DNA of 24,429 bases, from positions 1-24,429 of IMG/VR virus record IMGVR_UViG_3300048836_001196; one strand, given 5' to 3'. This DNA comes from a virus. Position 1 is the first letter of the stretch. Each line of letters opens with the position of its first letter. The position numbers and the translations under genes were made by a program. Of this stretch, positions 1 to 7,098 are shown one piece after another. The notes under the pieces were generated by a model, which searched no databases, was not told the DNA's origin, and saw nothing but the letters and a program-made list of their open reading frames with translations.

Positions 1-1200
1 CTCGGAGCCCACCACCGAGTGGACATGCAGGCCCAGGCCTTTAACGAAGTCCAGGGCGCTGGAGCCGATGCCAATGCTGTCGATGCACACCACCGCGCCG
101 TCACGGATCAACGGGGCGATGAAGCCAGCAGCAGCTGGGCCATCTTTCGTCACAGCACCAGGTACGGTCACGATCTTGTCGAACCACTGGCCGTGGCGGC
201 GGGCGGCCGACGACTTGTCCTGGCCACCACGCGAAGGGTCGAAGCCGATGGCAGTCATGGGCCCCTTTGCGTCGCGGTCCTTCCAGCGGGCTTGGGCAGC
301 CTTGACCCACTCGGTGGGGATCAACTGCCACACTGGATCGGACGCACCAGCATTGAAGTCGCCCCGCAGCATCTGCGAGCGCAGGGGCTCGGGCAGGGCC
401 TGTAGCGTGGCCTTGTACCCAGTGGTGGTCAGAAACAGATTGTCGTCCACCGAGCTGGGGATGAAGGTGCGGCTCTTGGGCTGCATCAGCTCGTTGCCCA
501 CCAGGAACGGCGTGCTGTCCGGAACCTCCTGGTCCTCGCCGCGCTCGTTCGTCACGTACCAGCGCAGTTCGCCCGGCTTGGCCGGGTTCGGATGCTGGGG
601 GTCCAGCCAGGCGGCCCAATAGCGCTTGACCCACTCCCCTTCGGCCGTGGTGGGCGGATTGCCAGCAGCCACCACGCGCTGGCGCACGCTGGGGTTGTCC
701 GTCCGCATCCAGCCGATCAGCGTGCGGAACTGCAGCTCGGTGAAGTGGGTGATCTCGTCGAAGCCTTTGAAGTCGTGCGGGCGTCCCTGGTACTTCATCC
801 AGTCGTCGGGGTCCTTCACGCTGCCCAGCTCCAGCACCTTCTTGCCAGGCAGGCGCCAGAGGTGATCCTGGCCGTTGTAGCCGGCGCGCGAGCCGAGGAT
901 CTTGGTCATGTCCTCTTCCAGGCCGATCAGCTGCACGGCCTCGCGGCGGAAGATGATGCTGTGCTCCTGTTCGGTCAGGCTCAGGCCCAGCAGCAGCGAG
1001 CTCTTGCCGCCGCCCGCGCTGCCACCGTAGAACAGGATGTCTGCGGGCGAGTGGTACGCCGCCGACTGAGGCCCGGCCTGCGGGACCCAGATGGCCGGTG
1101 CAGCCACCATGAGGAAAGAGTCCAAGGCCGCGCGCATTTCCGGCGCCATGCCCTTGAATGCCGACAGGATCTGCTCGGTGGTGGGCACAGCCAGCTTCAT
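1..1200 (-). CDS. terL: Phage terminase large subunit, 3' end cut off by the window
   Basis: This is the ATP-driven motor and nuclease that packages phage DNA into the prohead. Reading leftward from ATG 1200-1198 gives 400 residues without a stop up to base 1. A Walker A loop GGSAGGGKSS lies at about residues 59-68 and a Walker B-like FKGFDEIT ends with the acidic pair at 148-149. The RNase H-like nuclease half starts at GFDPSRGG (Asp321) and CIDSIGIGSS (Asp374), both typical metal ligands of large terminases. The remaining C-terminus is outside the window. Its ATG overlaps the TGA of the small-subunit gene in an ATGA junction, so the two subunits are probably translationally coupled. Portal and capsid genes would be expected further left. 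The family assignment is strong; the phage type is not resolved. Confidence 0.95.
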   Translation of the reverse strand, partial: MKLAVPTTEQILSAFKGMAPEMRAALDSFLMVAAPAIWVPQAGPQSAAYHSPADILFYGGSAGGGKSSLLLGLSLTEQEHSIIFRREAVQLIGLEEDMTKILGSRAGYNGQDHLWRLPGKKVLELGSVKDPDDWMKYQGRPHDFKGFDEITHFTELQFRTLIGWMRTDNPSVRQRVVAAGNPPTTAEGEWVKRYWAAWLDPQHPNPAKPGELRWYVTNERGEDQEVPDSTPFLVGNELMQPKSRTFIPSSVDDNLFLTTTGYKATLQALPEPLRSQMLRGDFNAGASDPVWQLIPTEWVKAAQARWKDRDAKGPMTAIGFDPSRGGQDKSSAARRHGQWFDKIVTVPGAVTKDGPAAAGFIAPLIRDGAVVCIDSIGIGSSALDFVKGLGLHVHSVVGSE

Positions 1201-2246
1201 TGCGGTGCGCCTCCGGCAGTCATCTGCGCGAACAGAGCCACCAACGCCGGGTTGCCCTGGAGGATGGCGGACATGCGCACGGCACGCTCGGTATCGCTCA
1301 GGTTGCGCAGCGCCAGTGGGTCGTTCTTCTGGGTGTTGTCCTTCTCGTAGACGCCCAAGATCTTGCCCAGCCGGTCCAGGGCGGCGCCTTTGTCCTGGGT
1401 GAGGACCTGCATGCCATCCTTGGTGCGTCGCACGCCTGCGTACAGCGCCGCTGCGGCCGGACTCAGGTAGCGGGTGTCCTTGATGACGTCCCGCGAGTGG
1501 CCGTCCCCGCAGCACTCGATGCAGTCGGGATTGGGCGGCAGGTGGGGATTGAAGCCGGTGCCGCCCTCCTCGTCGAACGCTTCGCCCTCCTTGGCCTTCT
1601 TGCGCCACTGCTCGAAGTCGGCGTCGCGCTGGAACTGGGTGCGCTGGCGCTTGAAGTCCGTGCCCCAGCAATGCCGGCAGCAGCCAACCTTGGTCTCGAC
1701 CAGTTCGCGGGGGTCGGCGAAGGCGATCAAGGCGATTTCGCGCACCACCCGGGCTGCCGTCACCTGGGTGCGGTCCTGCAGGACGGCTTGGCCAGCCGCA
1801 ACAGCTGCTTGGATGTTCGGCTTTGACAGGTTCTCCGCAGCGATCTGCCGCGCGCTGTCGGCGCTGTACCCGGCCCGGATAGCTGCCTGGGTGCCGTTCA
1901 GGTCAATCAGATACTCATCGACGAAGCGCTGCTGGCGAGGCTCCAGTCCTTCGGCCACCACGGGCGCAGGAGCAGCTGCAGGTGCTCGGGCAGCCCGTGC
2001 TCGTGGCTTCGGCTCTGGCTTGACCTTCTCCTCCTTGGCAGGCCGCACCCAGCCTTTGGCCGCAGCATGCTTGGCCACCATGGTGTGCGAGAGCCCGAAC
2101 GTCCTGCCTATCTCCCGGGTCGACTGGTGGCTGCCGCAAAAGGCCTTCTTCACGCCCGCCCAGTTGATCGCCTTACCGGGCGCAGGCGTGCTGCCGGCCT
2201 TGGTGCTCGGTGCTGTGCTGGGGTTCTTGCGGTTGCCGGTTTCCAT
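1197..2246 (-). CDS. terS: Phage terminase small subunit with N-terminal HTH and a zinc-knuckle insertion
   Basis: This subunit recognises viral DNA and hands it to the large terminase. From ATG 2246 (METGNRKN) the protein has 349 residues. An HTH comes first (STREIGRTFGLSHTMVAKHA, then GWVRP), followed by a basic Pro/Ala linker. Next is a Terminase_2-like core (RQQRFVDEYLIDLNGTQAAI, RAGYS). A Cys-rich insert follows with CCRHC and later CIECCGDG, which looks zinc-binding. Reading could extend upstream to ATG 2318, but that would overlap the preceding gene. The only good Shine-Dalgarno (GGAGG, about 2271-2275) is too far from ATG 2246 unless the hairpin at 2248-2268 folds. The gene ends in an ATGA overlap with terL. 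Family is confident; the exact start is less so. Confidence 0.9.
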   Translation of the reverse strand: METGNRKNPSTAPSTKAGSTPAPGKAINWAGVKKAFCGSHQSTREIGRTFGLSHTMVAKHAAAKGWVRPAKEEKVKPEPKPRARAARAPAAAPAPVVAEGLEPRQQRFVDEYLIDLNGTQAAIRAGYSADSARQIAAENLSKPNIQAAVAAGQAVLQDRTQVTAARVVREIALIAFADPRELVETKVGCCRHCWGTDFKRQRTQFQRDADFEQWRKKAKEGEAFDEEGGTGFNPHLPPNPDCIECCGDGHSRDVIKDTRYLSPAAAALYAGVRRTKDGMQVLTQDKGAALDRLGKILGVYEKDNTQKNDPLALRNLSDTERAVRMSAILQGNPALVALFAQMTAGGAPQ

Positions 2247-2247
2247 G

Positions 2248-2268
2248 TCCACGGAATGATTCCGTGGA
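2248..2268 (-). promoter_or_regulatory. Perfect inverted repeat between the terS Shine-Dalgarno and start codon
   Basis: Two 10-bp arms (TCCACGGAAT and ATTCCGTGGA) flank one central base. In the leftward mRNA this hairpin sits between GGAGG (about 2271-2275) and AUG 2246, leaving only about 2 bases to the SD and 1 base to the AUG. Folding would bring a distant SD next to the start codon. It could instead be a DNA site for the terminase small subunit. The symmetry is seen directly; its role is inferred. Confidence 0.6.
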
Positions 2269-2287
2269 TGCCTCCAGGATGGAAACC

Positions 2288-3283
2288 CTACAAGGGGGCT
2301 CCCAACGGCCGCACCCATCCCCGCTCACTCGCTCGCCTGCTCACGAAGCCTGGCTTCACACCGTACTTGGAGGCGATCTCTTTCGCCGTGTGGTTGGTGG
2401 TCAGGTACTCGCGCTTGATATCGTCCAGGTGCGGATGGGGTGCGGAGCCGGTCCTCCTGATCCCGCGGGCGTACCGTGCTGCTTTCACGGCCTCCGGGGA
2501 TCGGCCCACTCGCTTGGCCAGCTTGGCATCCGACATGGTCCCCAACAACGCCAGTTCTTCCGGCGTCCAGTGTTTCTGAGTCTGGAACGCGGCGATCCCC
2601 ATGAGTGCACGTACAGCAACCACCGATGCAGTGGTTCTTCCCCACTCCGCCGCCAGCTTGCCATCCGGTTTCTGTCCAAGTCGGGCGATCTGCTCTGGTG
2701 TGAAGATCTTCTTCTCCCGGAACCCTGGAATCCCGCGTTTCGTACGCGCATGGTTTACTTGGTTCTTGCTTTTCCCCAACCGCCGGCCGATCTCAGCATC
2801 CGAAGCCGTGCCGAGTTGGGCGACTTCCTCGGCCGTCCACAAATCGCGCTTGCGAAACGGTGGTATGCCGCGATAGTTCCGTGCGTTGCACACAGCCCCT
2901 GGACTCTTTCCGATCAGGGCGGCAACTTCAGTGTCAGGCGCCGTACCCAGCAAGGCGATCCAATCGGCACTCCAATACGCACCAAAGACCGGTATGCCTG
3001 CTCTGTCCCTTGCATCCTTCACCCGCCAGCCCGTCACGCCCAAGATGCGAGCGAGTTGGGCATCGGGCATCGTGCCGAGAAAGGCCCGGGTCTCTGCGGT
3101 CCAAATCTCGGGCGCCCTGAACACCGGAATGCCGCAACGCCGGCGTAGCGCGCGCACGCACTCCCGTGAGACGCCCCAAAGTTTTGCAAGATGCGCGTCT
3201 GGCATCGTCCCCAGGCGGACAATGTCCTCCGCCGCTTCTGGCAAAGCTAGTCGAGCTTTGGTCCATCGATAGCGTTGCACCAT
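2288..3283 (-). CDS. Tandem helix-turn-helix repeat protein upstream of terminase
   Basis: No named function is recognised. The 331-residue protein has six copies of a module of about 45 residues. Each has an aromatic/Thr-x-Glu start, an LGT-x-x-D turn, a short helix with Gly-x-Ser/Thr, a Val...AR helix and GIP-x-F. LG pairs fall near residues 24, 69, 112, 157, 202 and 247. Each module reads as a small Myb/homeodomain-like HTH. The seventh module (about 285-327) differs and resembles the N-terminal HTH of the neighbouring TerS: both have A-x-E/R-I-A/G...YG/FG...V then GWVRP. The start at 3283 has a strong GGGAGG site, two bases after the upstream stop. The protein is probably a modular DNA-binding protein tied to packaging or phage gene control; that role is inferred from context. 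Confidence 0.85.
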   Translation of the reverse strand: MVQRYRWTKARLALPEAAEDIVRLGTMPDAHLAKLWGVSRECVRALRRRCGIPVFRAPEIWTAETRAFLGTMPDAQLARILGVTGWRVKDARDRAGIPVFGAYWSADWIALLGTAPDTEVAALIGKSPGAVCNARNYRGIPPFRKRDLWTAEEVAQLGTASDAEIGRRLGKSKNQVNHARTKRGIPGFREKKIFTPEQIARLGQKPDGKLAAEWGRTTASVVAVRALMGIAAFQTQKHWTPEELALLGTMSDAKLAKRVGRSPEAVKAARYARGIRRTGSAPHPHLDDIKREYLTTNHTAKEIASKYGVKPGFVSRRASERGWVRPLGAPL

Positions 3284-3284
3284 C

Positions 3285-3773
3285 TCAGCCTCCCAGATCC
3301 CGCTTGAGCTTCTTCAGCTCCTCGTAGATGGTCGTCATCACGAAGTTGGCGTCGTGGCCGGCCTGGATGTTGCTGTACTGCACGGCGTCGCCCACCAGCA
3401 GACTGGCCAGCAGGCGCCGCTCCCTGGGCCACAGCTCCAGGCAGACGTCACCGATTTCTATTTTCGACAGGCCGCTGTGCAGATGCGTCACCGTGACGGC
3501 GCGCGGCTCCGGCATTTCCAGTTCGGGCTCGAAGACCCCGCTGGCAACCCGCCGCAGCTTCCCGTTGTCCACCATCCGGCCGGTATGGTCGTCCACGATC
3601 GTCAGCTTGTAGCCCGTGATCTGGGCCAGCCGGCCTCTTGTGATGGTCTGCTGCTGCGAATACATCTCGAGAATGGCGTCCCAGATGACCTGCGAGGTCT
3701 GTAGCAGCTGCTCGGCCTTTTGCTTGGGGCGGTCCATCTGCACCACGGGATCGGGCATCACGGCTTCGGTCAT
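3285..3773 (-). CDS. Phage protein of unknown function, probable winged-helix N-terminus
   Basis: This 162-residue protein is not assigned to a family. Residues about 30-80 (VIWDAILEMYSQQQTITRGR, LAQITGYKLTIVDDH, MVDNGKLRRV) look like a winged-helix DNA-binding domain that ends in a beta wing. The remainder is mixed, with an acidic stretch and a C-terminal Lys/Leu-rich helix (YEELKKLKRDLGG). The start ATG 3773 is preceded by GAGGAG at about 9 bases. It lies 25 bases after the helicase loader stop and its own stop abuts the next gene, so it is part of the leftward replication-to-packaging operon. Because of its position it could be a late regulator or a replication accessory protein, but nothing in the sequence decides this. 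Confidence 0.8.
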   Translation of the reverse strand: MTEAVMPDPVVQMDRPKQKAEQLLQTSQVIWDAILEMYSQQQTITRGRLAQITGYKLTIVDDHTGRMVDNGKLRRVASGVFEPELEMPEPRAVTVTHLHSGLSKIEIGDVCLELWPRERRLLASLLVGDAVQYSNIQAGHDANFVMTTIYEELKKLKRDLGG

Positions 3774-3798
3774 GGGTAGGTCTCCTCAAAATGCTGGA

Positions 3799-4671
3799 TC
3801 AGGTCTGCGGCGCGCGGTTGACGTTCCTGGCGCTCGGCCAAGTGCACTGCAGCACTCTGGCGCCCTCCCGCAAGCGGTCGTAGCAGCGGTCGCCAAGGGC
3901 TTTTTTCAACTCCTGCGCGGGGAGGTTTGAGATCACCACCGTGGGACGGCAGAGTTTGTAGCGGAGGTCGATCACGTCGAACAGCTGCACTTGCTCGGCC
4001 TCTGTGTTGAAGCTGTTTCCCACCTCGTCCAGCACCAGCAGCGCGACGCTGCCCAGGTGCTCCACGACCTCCTCTGTCGTCTGCGGCTCCCAGCTGTCCC
4101 AGGGATTGCTGGCGACCGGCTTCTTGCCCCAGCTCGCGCGCTGCATGGTGATGATTTCCCGGGCGCTGAGAACGCACGCCCACATGCGGCGCTCGCGGAT
4201 CACGTGCTGAACCATGGCGCTGCCGAGGTGCGTCTTGCCCGTGCCAGGTTGCCCGATCAGCCACAGCCCGCCTCCAGCTTCAGGGTTCAGGCCGGCGGCG
4301 AAACCGCGGCACTGAGCCAGCACCTCTTGCTGCGCTTTCCCGGCGCATTCGAAGCTGGCGAACGTTGACGCCAGCATGCGGCCCTTCAGGCCACTCTGGG
4401 CAAGCCTCCGGCGAAGCAGATCGTTCTGCCGTGCCTCTTCGGCTTCGGCCTTGCGCTTTGCTTCCTCCGCCGCGAACCGATCAGCTGCAGCTTGCGTGCA
4501 GGTGGGGCACTTGGTCATCATGCGCGACCCCGGATACACAGGCTTGGAAAGAAACTCGCCGTGTTCCTGGCATTGCTCCGTGCGCCCCACCGCCACAGGT
4601 TCCACAGGCGCATGGCGAGGGTCCAGATCGTCGTCGGTGTCGTCAAGCCAGTCAGCCGATGATGTAGCCAT
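3799..4671 (-). CDS. DnaC/IstB-like replicative helicase loader
   Basis: This AAA+ ATPase should load the host DnaB helicase at the phage origin, as DnaC or lambda P does by different means. From ATG 4671 it has 290 residues. The N-terminus is acidic and then carries a Cys/His cluster (CQEHG, then KCPTC at about 55-58), a probable zinc site seen in many phage DnaC proteins. The ATPase core has Walker A GQPGTGKT (about 140-147), Walker B LLVLDEVGN (about 211-219) and a sensor-like VVISNLPAQEL with a C-terminal YDRLREGARVL. An in-frame TTG at 4680 is possible, but AAGGA lies right against it and is better spaced for ATG 4671. It overlaps the end of the upstream initiator gene by 20 bases, a classic initiator-loader pair. 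Confidence 0.93.
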   Translation of the reverse strand: MATSSADWLDDTDDDLDPRHAPVEPVAVGRTEQCQEHGEFLSKPVYPGSRMMTKCPTCTQAAADRFAAEEAKRKAEAEEARQNDLLRRRLAQSGLKGRMLASTFASFECAGKAQQEVLAQCRGFAAGLNPEAGGGLWLIGQPGTGKTHLGSAMVQHVIRERRMWACVLSAREIITMQRASWGKKPVASNPWDSWEPQTTEEVVEHLGSVALLVLDEVGNSFNTEAEQVQLFDVIDLRYKLCRPTVVISNLPAQELKKALGDRCYDRLREGARVLQCTWPSARNVNRAPQT

Positions 4672-5494
4672 TTTCGTCAATTCCTTCGCTGTAGTTGATC
4701 TTGTCGAAACCAGAGTGCGATGACGGTTTGCGACCTACCCCGCCTGTTGCGTGCTCCTGCTTTGGAGGAAATAAGCCCTGCCAACCACGCGAAATGGAGT
4801 GCTCAATTACCGCCACGGGGTCGTGACCTTGGGCTCGATATTTCTCCAGGTCTTTCAACTGCAACATCGCTCCGGCCTGCGTGATGGGTTTTTTCCTGTC
4901 CGACCTGTCCTTCGTCCACATCGCCCAGGCTTCTCGAGGTAACCATTCCGGCAAGTCGATCTGCTCAGCGTTGAAGAACACCTTCGCGCGCTTTACTGGT
5001 TCCTTTACTGGTTCCTTTACTGGTTCTTTACTGGTTCCGTGGCCCAAATTTGGGCTCATTACCGGGGAAATTTGGGCCGATTGATCGGGAAATTTGGGCT
5101 CATTACCAGGGAAATTTGGACTCATTTCATTGACGGACGGATCAGGGAAATTTGGGCTCATTACCAGGGAAATTTGGGCCAATTGAGGAGCCTCGCTTGC
5201 AGTCGCAGGAGCTATGTCGTCAGGCGATTTCAGGCGGTAAGTGACGACCCGACCTGTCTGCCCTTTGCGTTCGCCGGAGTCCTCGATAAACCCTAACTCG
5301 CGCAACTTCAGCAGGTTCGCCTTCACGGACTTAGGGTCCATATCGGTGACCTTTGACAAATAAGCAATCGATGGAAAGCACAGCATTTCCACGCTCTCTG
5401 CGTTCACGCAGTCGGCCATGGCCACCAACAAGAACTTGGCAGATGCGCGGCCTACAGGTTGTTTCAATGCCCAGGCAATTGCAGGGAAACTCAT
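4652..5494 (-). CDS. Phage replication initiator-like winged-helix protein carrying origin iterons
   Basis: This is likely the phage initiator, functionally like lambda O. The protein has 280 residues. Residues 1-90 form a winged helix of the HTH_36 type (FPSIAYLSKVTDMDPKSVKA, LLKLRELGFIED, GRVVTYRLK). A low-complexity middle follows, rich in SPNFP, EPKFP and AQIS, then KEPV repeats. The C-terminal part (about 190-245) has LPEWLPREAWAMW, then ISRGWQGLFPP, typical of phage replication proteins placed before a helicase loader. The odd middle is explained by DNA: it is an iteron array read through in three frames (see 5046-5175). Start ATG 5494 overlaps the upstream stop as ATGA; the end overlaps the loader gene. 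Initiator function is inferred from domain, context and iterons. Confidence 0.87.
   Translation of the reverse strand: MSFPAIAWALKQPVGRASAKFLLVAMADCVNAESVEMLCFPSIAYLSKVTDMDPKSVKANLLKLRELGFIEDSGERKGQTGRVVTYRLKSPDDIAPATASEAPQLAQISLVMSPNFPDPSVNEMSPNFPGNEPKFPDQSAQISPVMSPNLGHGTSKEPVKEPVKEPVKRAKVFFNAEQIDLPEWLPREAWAMWTKDRSDRKKPITQAGAMLQLKDLEKYRAQGHDPVAVIEHSISRGWQGLFPPKQEHATGGVGRKPSSHSGFDKINYSEGIDENGYIIG
4992..5038. repeat. Four tandem TTTACTGGTTC repeats beside the iterons
   Basis: Four head-to-tail copies of an 11-12 bp unit (12, 12, 11 and 12 bases) end 7 bases before the first iteron. They encode the Lys-Glu-Pro-Val run of the initiator. They may be a second origin element or simple slippage; the sequence does not decide. 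Confidence 0.65.
5046..5175. repeat. Six AAATTTGG iterons, probable phage replication origin
   Basis: AAATTT cores start at 5046, 5068, 5090, 5112, 5148 and 5170, each followed by GGGC or GGAC and mostly preceded by GGG. Spacing is 22 bp except for one 36-bp gap. Because 22 is not a multiple of three, the same DNA is read as SPNF, AQIS or EPKF, so selection is on DNA rather than protein. Direct iterons inside the initiator gene next to a helicase-loader gene match the lambda ori-in-O arrangement. The repeats are seen directly; origin function is inferred. Confidence 0.8.
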
Positions 5495-6153
5495 GCTTCA
5501 ACCACGCTTTCTGTCCGGCCCAGCGCGGCTGCCTGGGCCCATTGCCGCAAGCACTCCACGGCCTCTGGATTGGTGTAAACATCGTCAGCCCAGGCAGGCG
5601 CCCCGTCCTGCGGGTTGAGCCATCCTGTCCAAGCACCCTTCGCAAATGGCGGCAGAAGCAGCGCCCGCAAATAGGTCATTCCATAGGGGATATCGCCCTG
5701 TGGAGTCGGGCGCACAAACCGCACTTGGCGCTTACCAGGCCGGCCACGGACTTCAACCGCCATCTCAACCAGAGTGTCTCCCTCGTCGAAGGCATAGAAG
5801 GATCTGCGCTGAACAACTGGGGTGCTGAACATATCCGGCGTGCTGCCGGGTTGCTGACAGAGTGCGCGCAGCCGAGCAACGTTGAACCGATAGTGCGGTA
5901 CCGCCCCGGGGGCGCCGCCGTGGGCATTGGCCGTCACTTCCAGCACGCCGAGCGTGATAAGCGCATGCACGTGTTTGCGCACCCTCGGCGTCGAAAGTCC
6001 AGCGAGGGCTGCCAACGAGGCCATGGACGCCTTCAGCACTCCGCCGTTGGCGTCGTGCAGCTCCGCCATGGCCAGTGCGGCGCGCAAGCACGCCGCGGGC
6101 TCAATGGCGGCAGCGCGCACCAGCGGCAACACGGGCTCGAAGTGGTGGGTCAT
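5491..6153 (-). CDS. Winged-helix phage replication-region protein
   Basis: This 220-residue protein has no named function that I recognise. The N-terminal third is helical (AAIEPAACLRAALAMAELHD) and runs into a winged helix at about 36-76 (LKASMASLAALAGLSTPRVR, KHVHALITLGVLEVTAN). The rest holds mixed beta segments (RSFYAFDEGDTLVEMAVEVR, then RQVRFVRPTPQGDIPYGMTY) and a C-terminal helix rich in Ala. It joins both neighbours by ATGA overlaps (6150-6153 and 5491-5494), so it is translated as part of the same unit as the initiator. It is probably a DNA-binding replication or regulatory protein; two adjacent winged-helix genes before a DnaC-like gene are common in such phages, but which one binds the origin is unknown. 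Confidence 0.82.
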   Translation of the reverse strand: MTHHFEPVLPLVRAAAIEPAACLRAALAMAELHDANGGVLKASMASLAALAGLSTPRVRKHVHALITLGVLEVTANAHGGAPGAVPHYRFNVARLRALCQQPGSTPDMFSTPVVQRRSFYAFDEGDTLVEMAVEVRGRPGKRQVRFVRPTPQGDIPYGMTYLRALLLPPFAKGAWTGWLNPQDGAPAWADDVYTNPEAVECLRQWAQAAALGRTESVVEA

Positions 6154-6440
6154 GCGGCCCCTTTCGCGCGTTGGATCAGGTGATGCGCTGCAAACGCAGA
6201 TTCCTGCTCGTGCAACACCTTCTGAGCCACGGCTGCGCGGGCCTCAGACTCGGCAAGAGCGGTTGCGACAGCATCAAATTCGGACAGCTGGATCGGCACA
6301 TGGTGCAGTGCCCCGCCCTCCCCTCGCACAGCGATGACCACATTTCCATAGGTGGTGGGATAGATAGCCAAGCCATGCTCAGACCGATCGAGCAGGACGT
6401 GACCGGCATCGCGGAGGTCTTGCCAGGTTGGGACAGTCAT
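6150..6440 (-). CDS. Small phage protein of unknown function (96 aa)
   Basis: No family is recognised. The chosen start ATG 6440 (MTVPTWQDLRDAGHVLLD) has GAGGAG about 9 bases upstream; an open frame continues up to 6596 but is Arg-rich there and is covered better by the small gene at 6437-6610. The protein has a mixed N-terminal half (HGLAIYPTTYGNVVIAVRGE) and a long C-terminal helix rich in Ala and Glu that could be a coiled coil (about 52-95). It overlaps the genes on each side by ATGA junctions. Membership in the leftward operon is clear; the role is not. Confidence 0.75.
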   Translation of the reverse strand: MTVPTWQDLRDAGHVLLDRSEHGLAIYPTTYGNVVIAVRGEGGALHHVPIQLSEFDAVATALAESEARAAVAQKVLHEQESAFAAHHLIQRAKGAA

Positions 6441-6610
6441 GCGGCGGGACTCCTCTGGTGCCGCTGACGTGCTTTTCCGGTAGCGCGCCCGTTCTTCTCG
6501 CCGCATGCACTGCGCAGTCCACGCACCCCAGTGATGGGTTTTCCGCGAAGCCCGGAAACGAGACCGGCTTCTGGGTCGATCAGATAGGCGCTGCATTTGC
6601 CGGGGTTCAT
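6437..6610 (-). CDS. Candidate small basic phage protein (57 aa)
   Basis: ATG 6610-6608 immediately follows the TAA of the preceding gene (6613-6611), and the TGA at 6439-6437 overlaps the next ATG as ATGA. The product begins MNPGKCSAYLIDPEAGLVSG and ends in a strongly basic tail with Arg, Lys and His. No Shine-Dalgarno is convincing, so it would rely on re-initiation after the upstream gene. The perfect fit into a run of coupled genes is the main support. No family is recognised, and it could be a fortuitous open frame in a 170-base spacer. Confidence 0.5.
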   Translation of the reverse strand: MNPGKCSAYLIDPEAGLVSGLRGKPITGVRGLRSACGEKNGRATGKARQRHQRSPAA

Positions 6611-6997
6611 TTAGGCCACCGCCCGAATGCCGCCACGGGCCTTGAGCTGCTCCATCGCCCGCATCGCGCGCTCCATGGTCTGGGCAGCGGAGTTCATCAC
6701 CTCAACCAGCTTCACCACCTCGTCCTCGGGCGCCTTACGGTCTGGCCGGGCGTGTAGGGTGTCATCGCAGGCGTGATACAGCGGGTCGTAGCACTCGCAG
6801 AACGCCATCAGGCGCAGCACCTGACCGAACGTCAGCCGCTGGTCCCCAGTCGGGTTGCAGCAGGCTTTCAGCCGGGCGTAGGCGCTCTCCACCTTCATGT
6901 CCGGGAATATGTGGGAAGCCACGTCCTTAAAAGGCTTGCCGCTGTTGCCTATCGCCGTGGCTATGGCATCGAACTCGTCGTCATAGAAGAGTTTCAT
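6611..6997 (-). CDS. Phage regulatory-type protein, first gene of the leftward replication operon
   Basis: The 128-residue protein starts MKLFYDDEFDAIATAIGNSG at ATG 6997 behind a GGAGG about 6 bases away. Residues about 10-75 look like an all-helical HTH-like domain: KDVASHIFPDMKVESAYARL, then RLTFGQVLRLMAFCECYD. This fold and position recall phage CII-type regulators (CP76-like), but I cannot confirm homology. The C-terminal third is a predicted amphipathic helix (VVKLVEVMNSAAQTMERAMR) that may oligomerise. As the promoter-proximal gene it may control the operon that follows. A CI-operator-like sequence lies just upstream (7015-7024). The gene call is strong; the function is tentative. Confidence 0.8.
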   Translation of the reverse strand: MKLFYDDEFDAIATAIGNSGKPFKDVASHIFPDMKVESAYARLKACCNPTGDQRLTFGQVLRLMAFCECYDPLYHACDDTLHARPDRKAPEDEVVKLVEVMNSAAQTMERAMRAMEQLKARGGIRAVA

Positions 6998-7005
6998 CTA
7001 GGCCT

Positions 7006-7024
7006 CCATAAAAGTTATGGGTTG
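7006..7024. promoter_or_regulatory. Operator-like site ahead of the leftward replication operon
   Basis: CCATAA-AAG-TTATGG (7006-7020) is a 6-bp inverted repeat, and its right part reads TTATGGGTTG (7015-7024), a 9 of 10 match to the TTATGGCTTG site in the cro-cI region. It sits about 10-25 bases upstream of ATG 6997. No convincing -35/-10 pair was found nearby on the minus strand. In the rest of the 101-base spacer (6998-7098) I see only a short GCCT-TTTC-AGGC hairpin at 7033-7044. Confidence 0.4.
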
Positions 7025-7098
7025 GAAGGGGTGCCTTTTCAGGCCCAAAAAAGGACGATTGCTCCCTCGTTGAATCACACCGCAACAGGGCAACAAAC

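Noticed and set aside
592-1350. A 252-codon plus-strand open frame
   Set aside because: It is antisense to the terminase large-subunit gene, which shows Walker A, Walker B and nuclease residues.
4992-5175. A CRISPR array
   Set aside because: The repeat units are short, have no unique spacers of constant length, and lie inside a coding gene; iterons explain them better.
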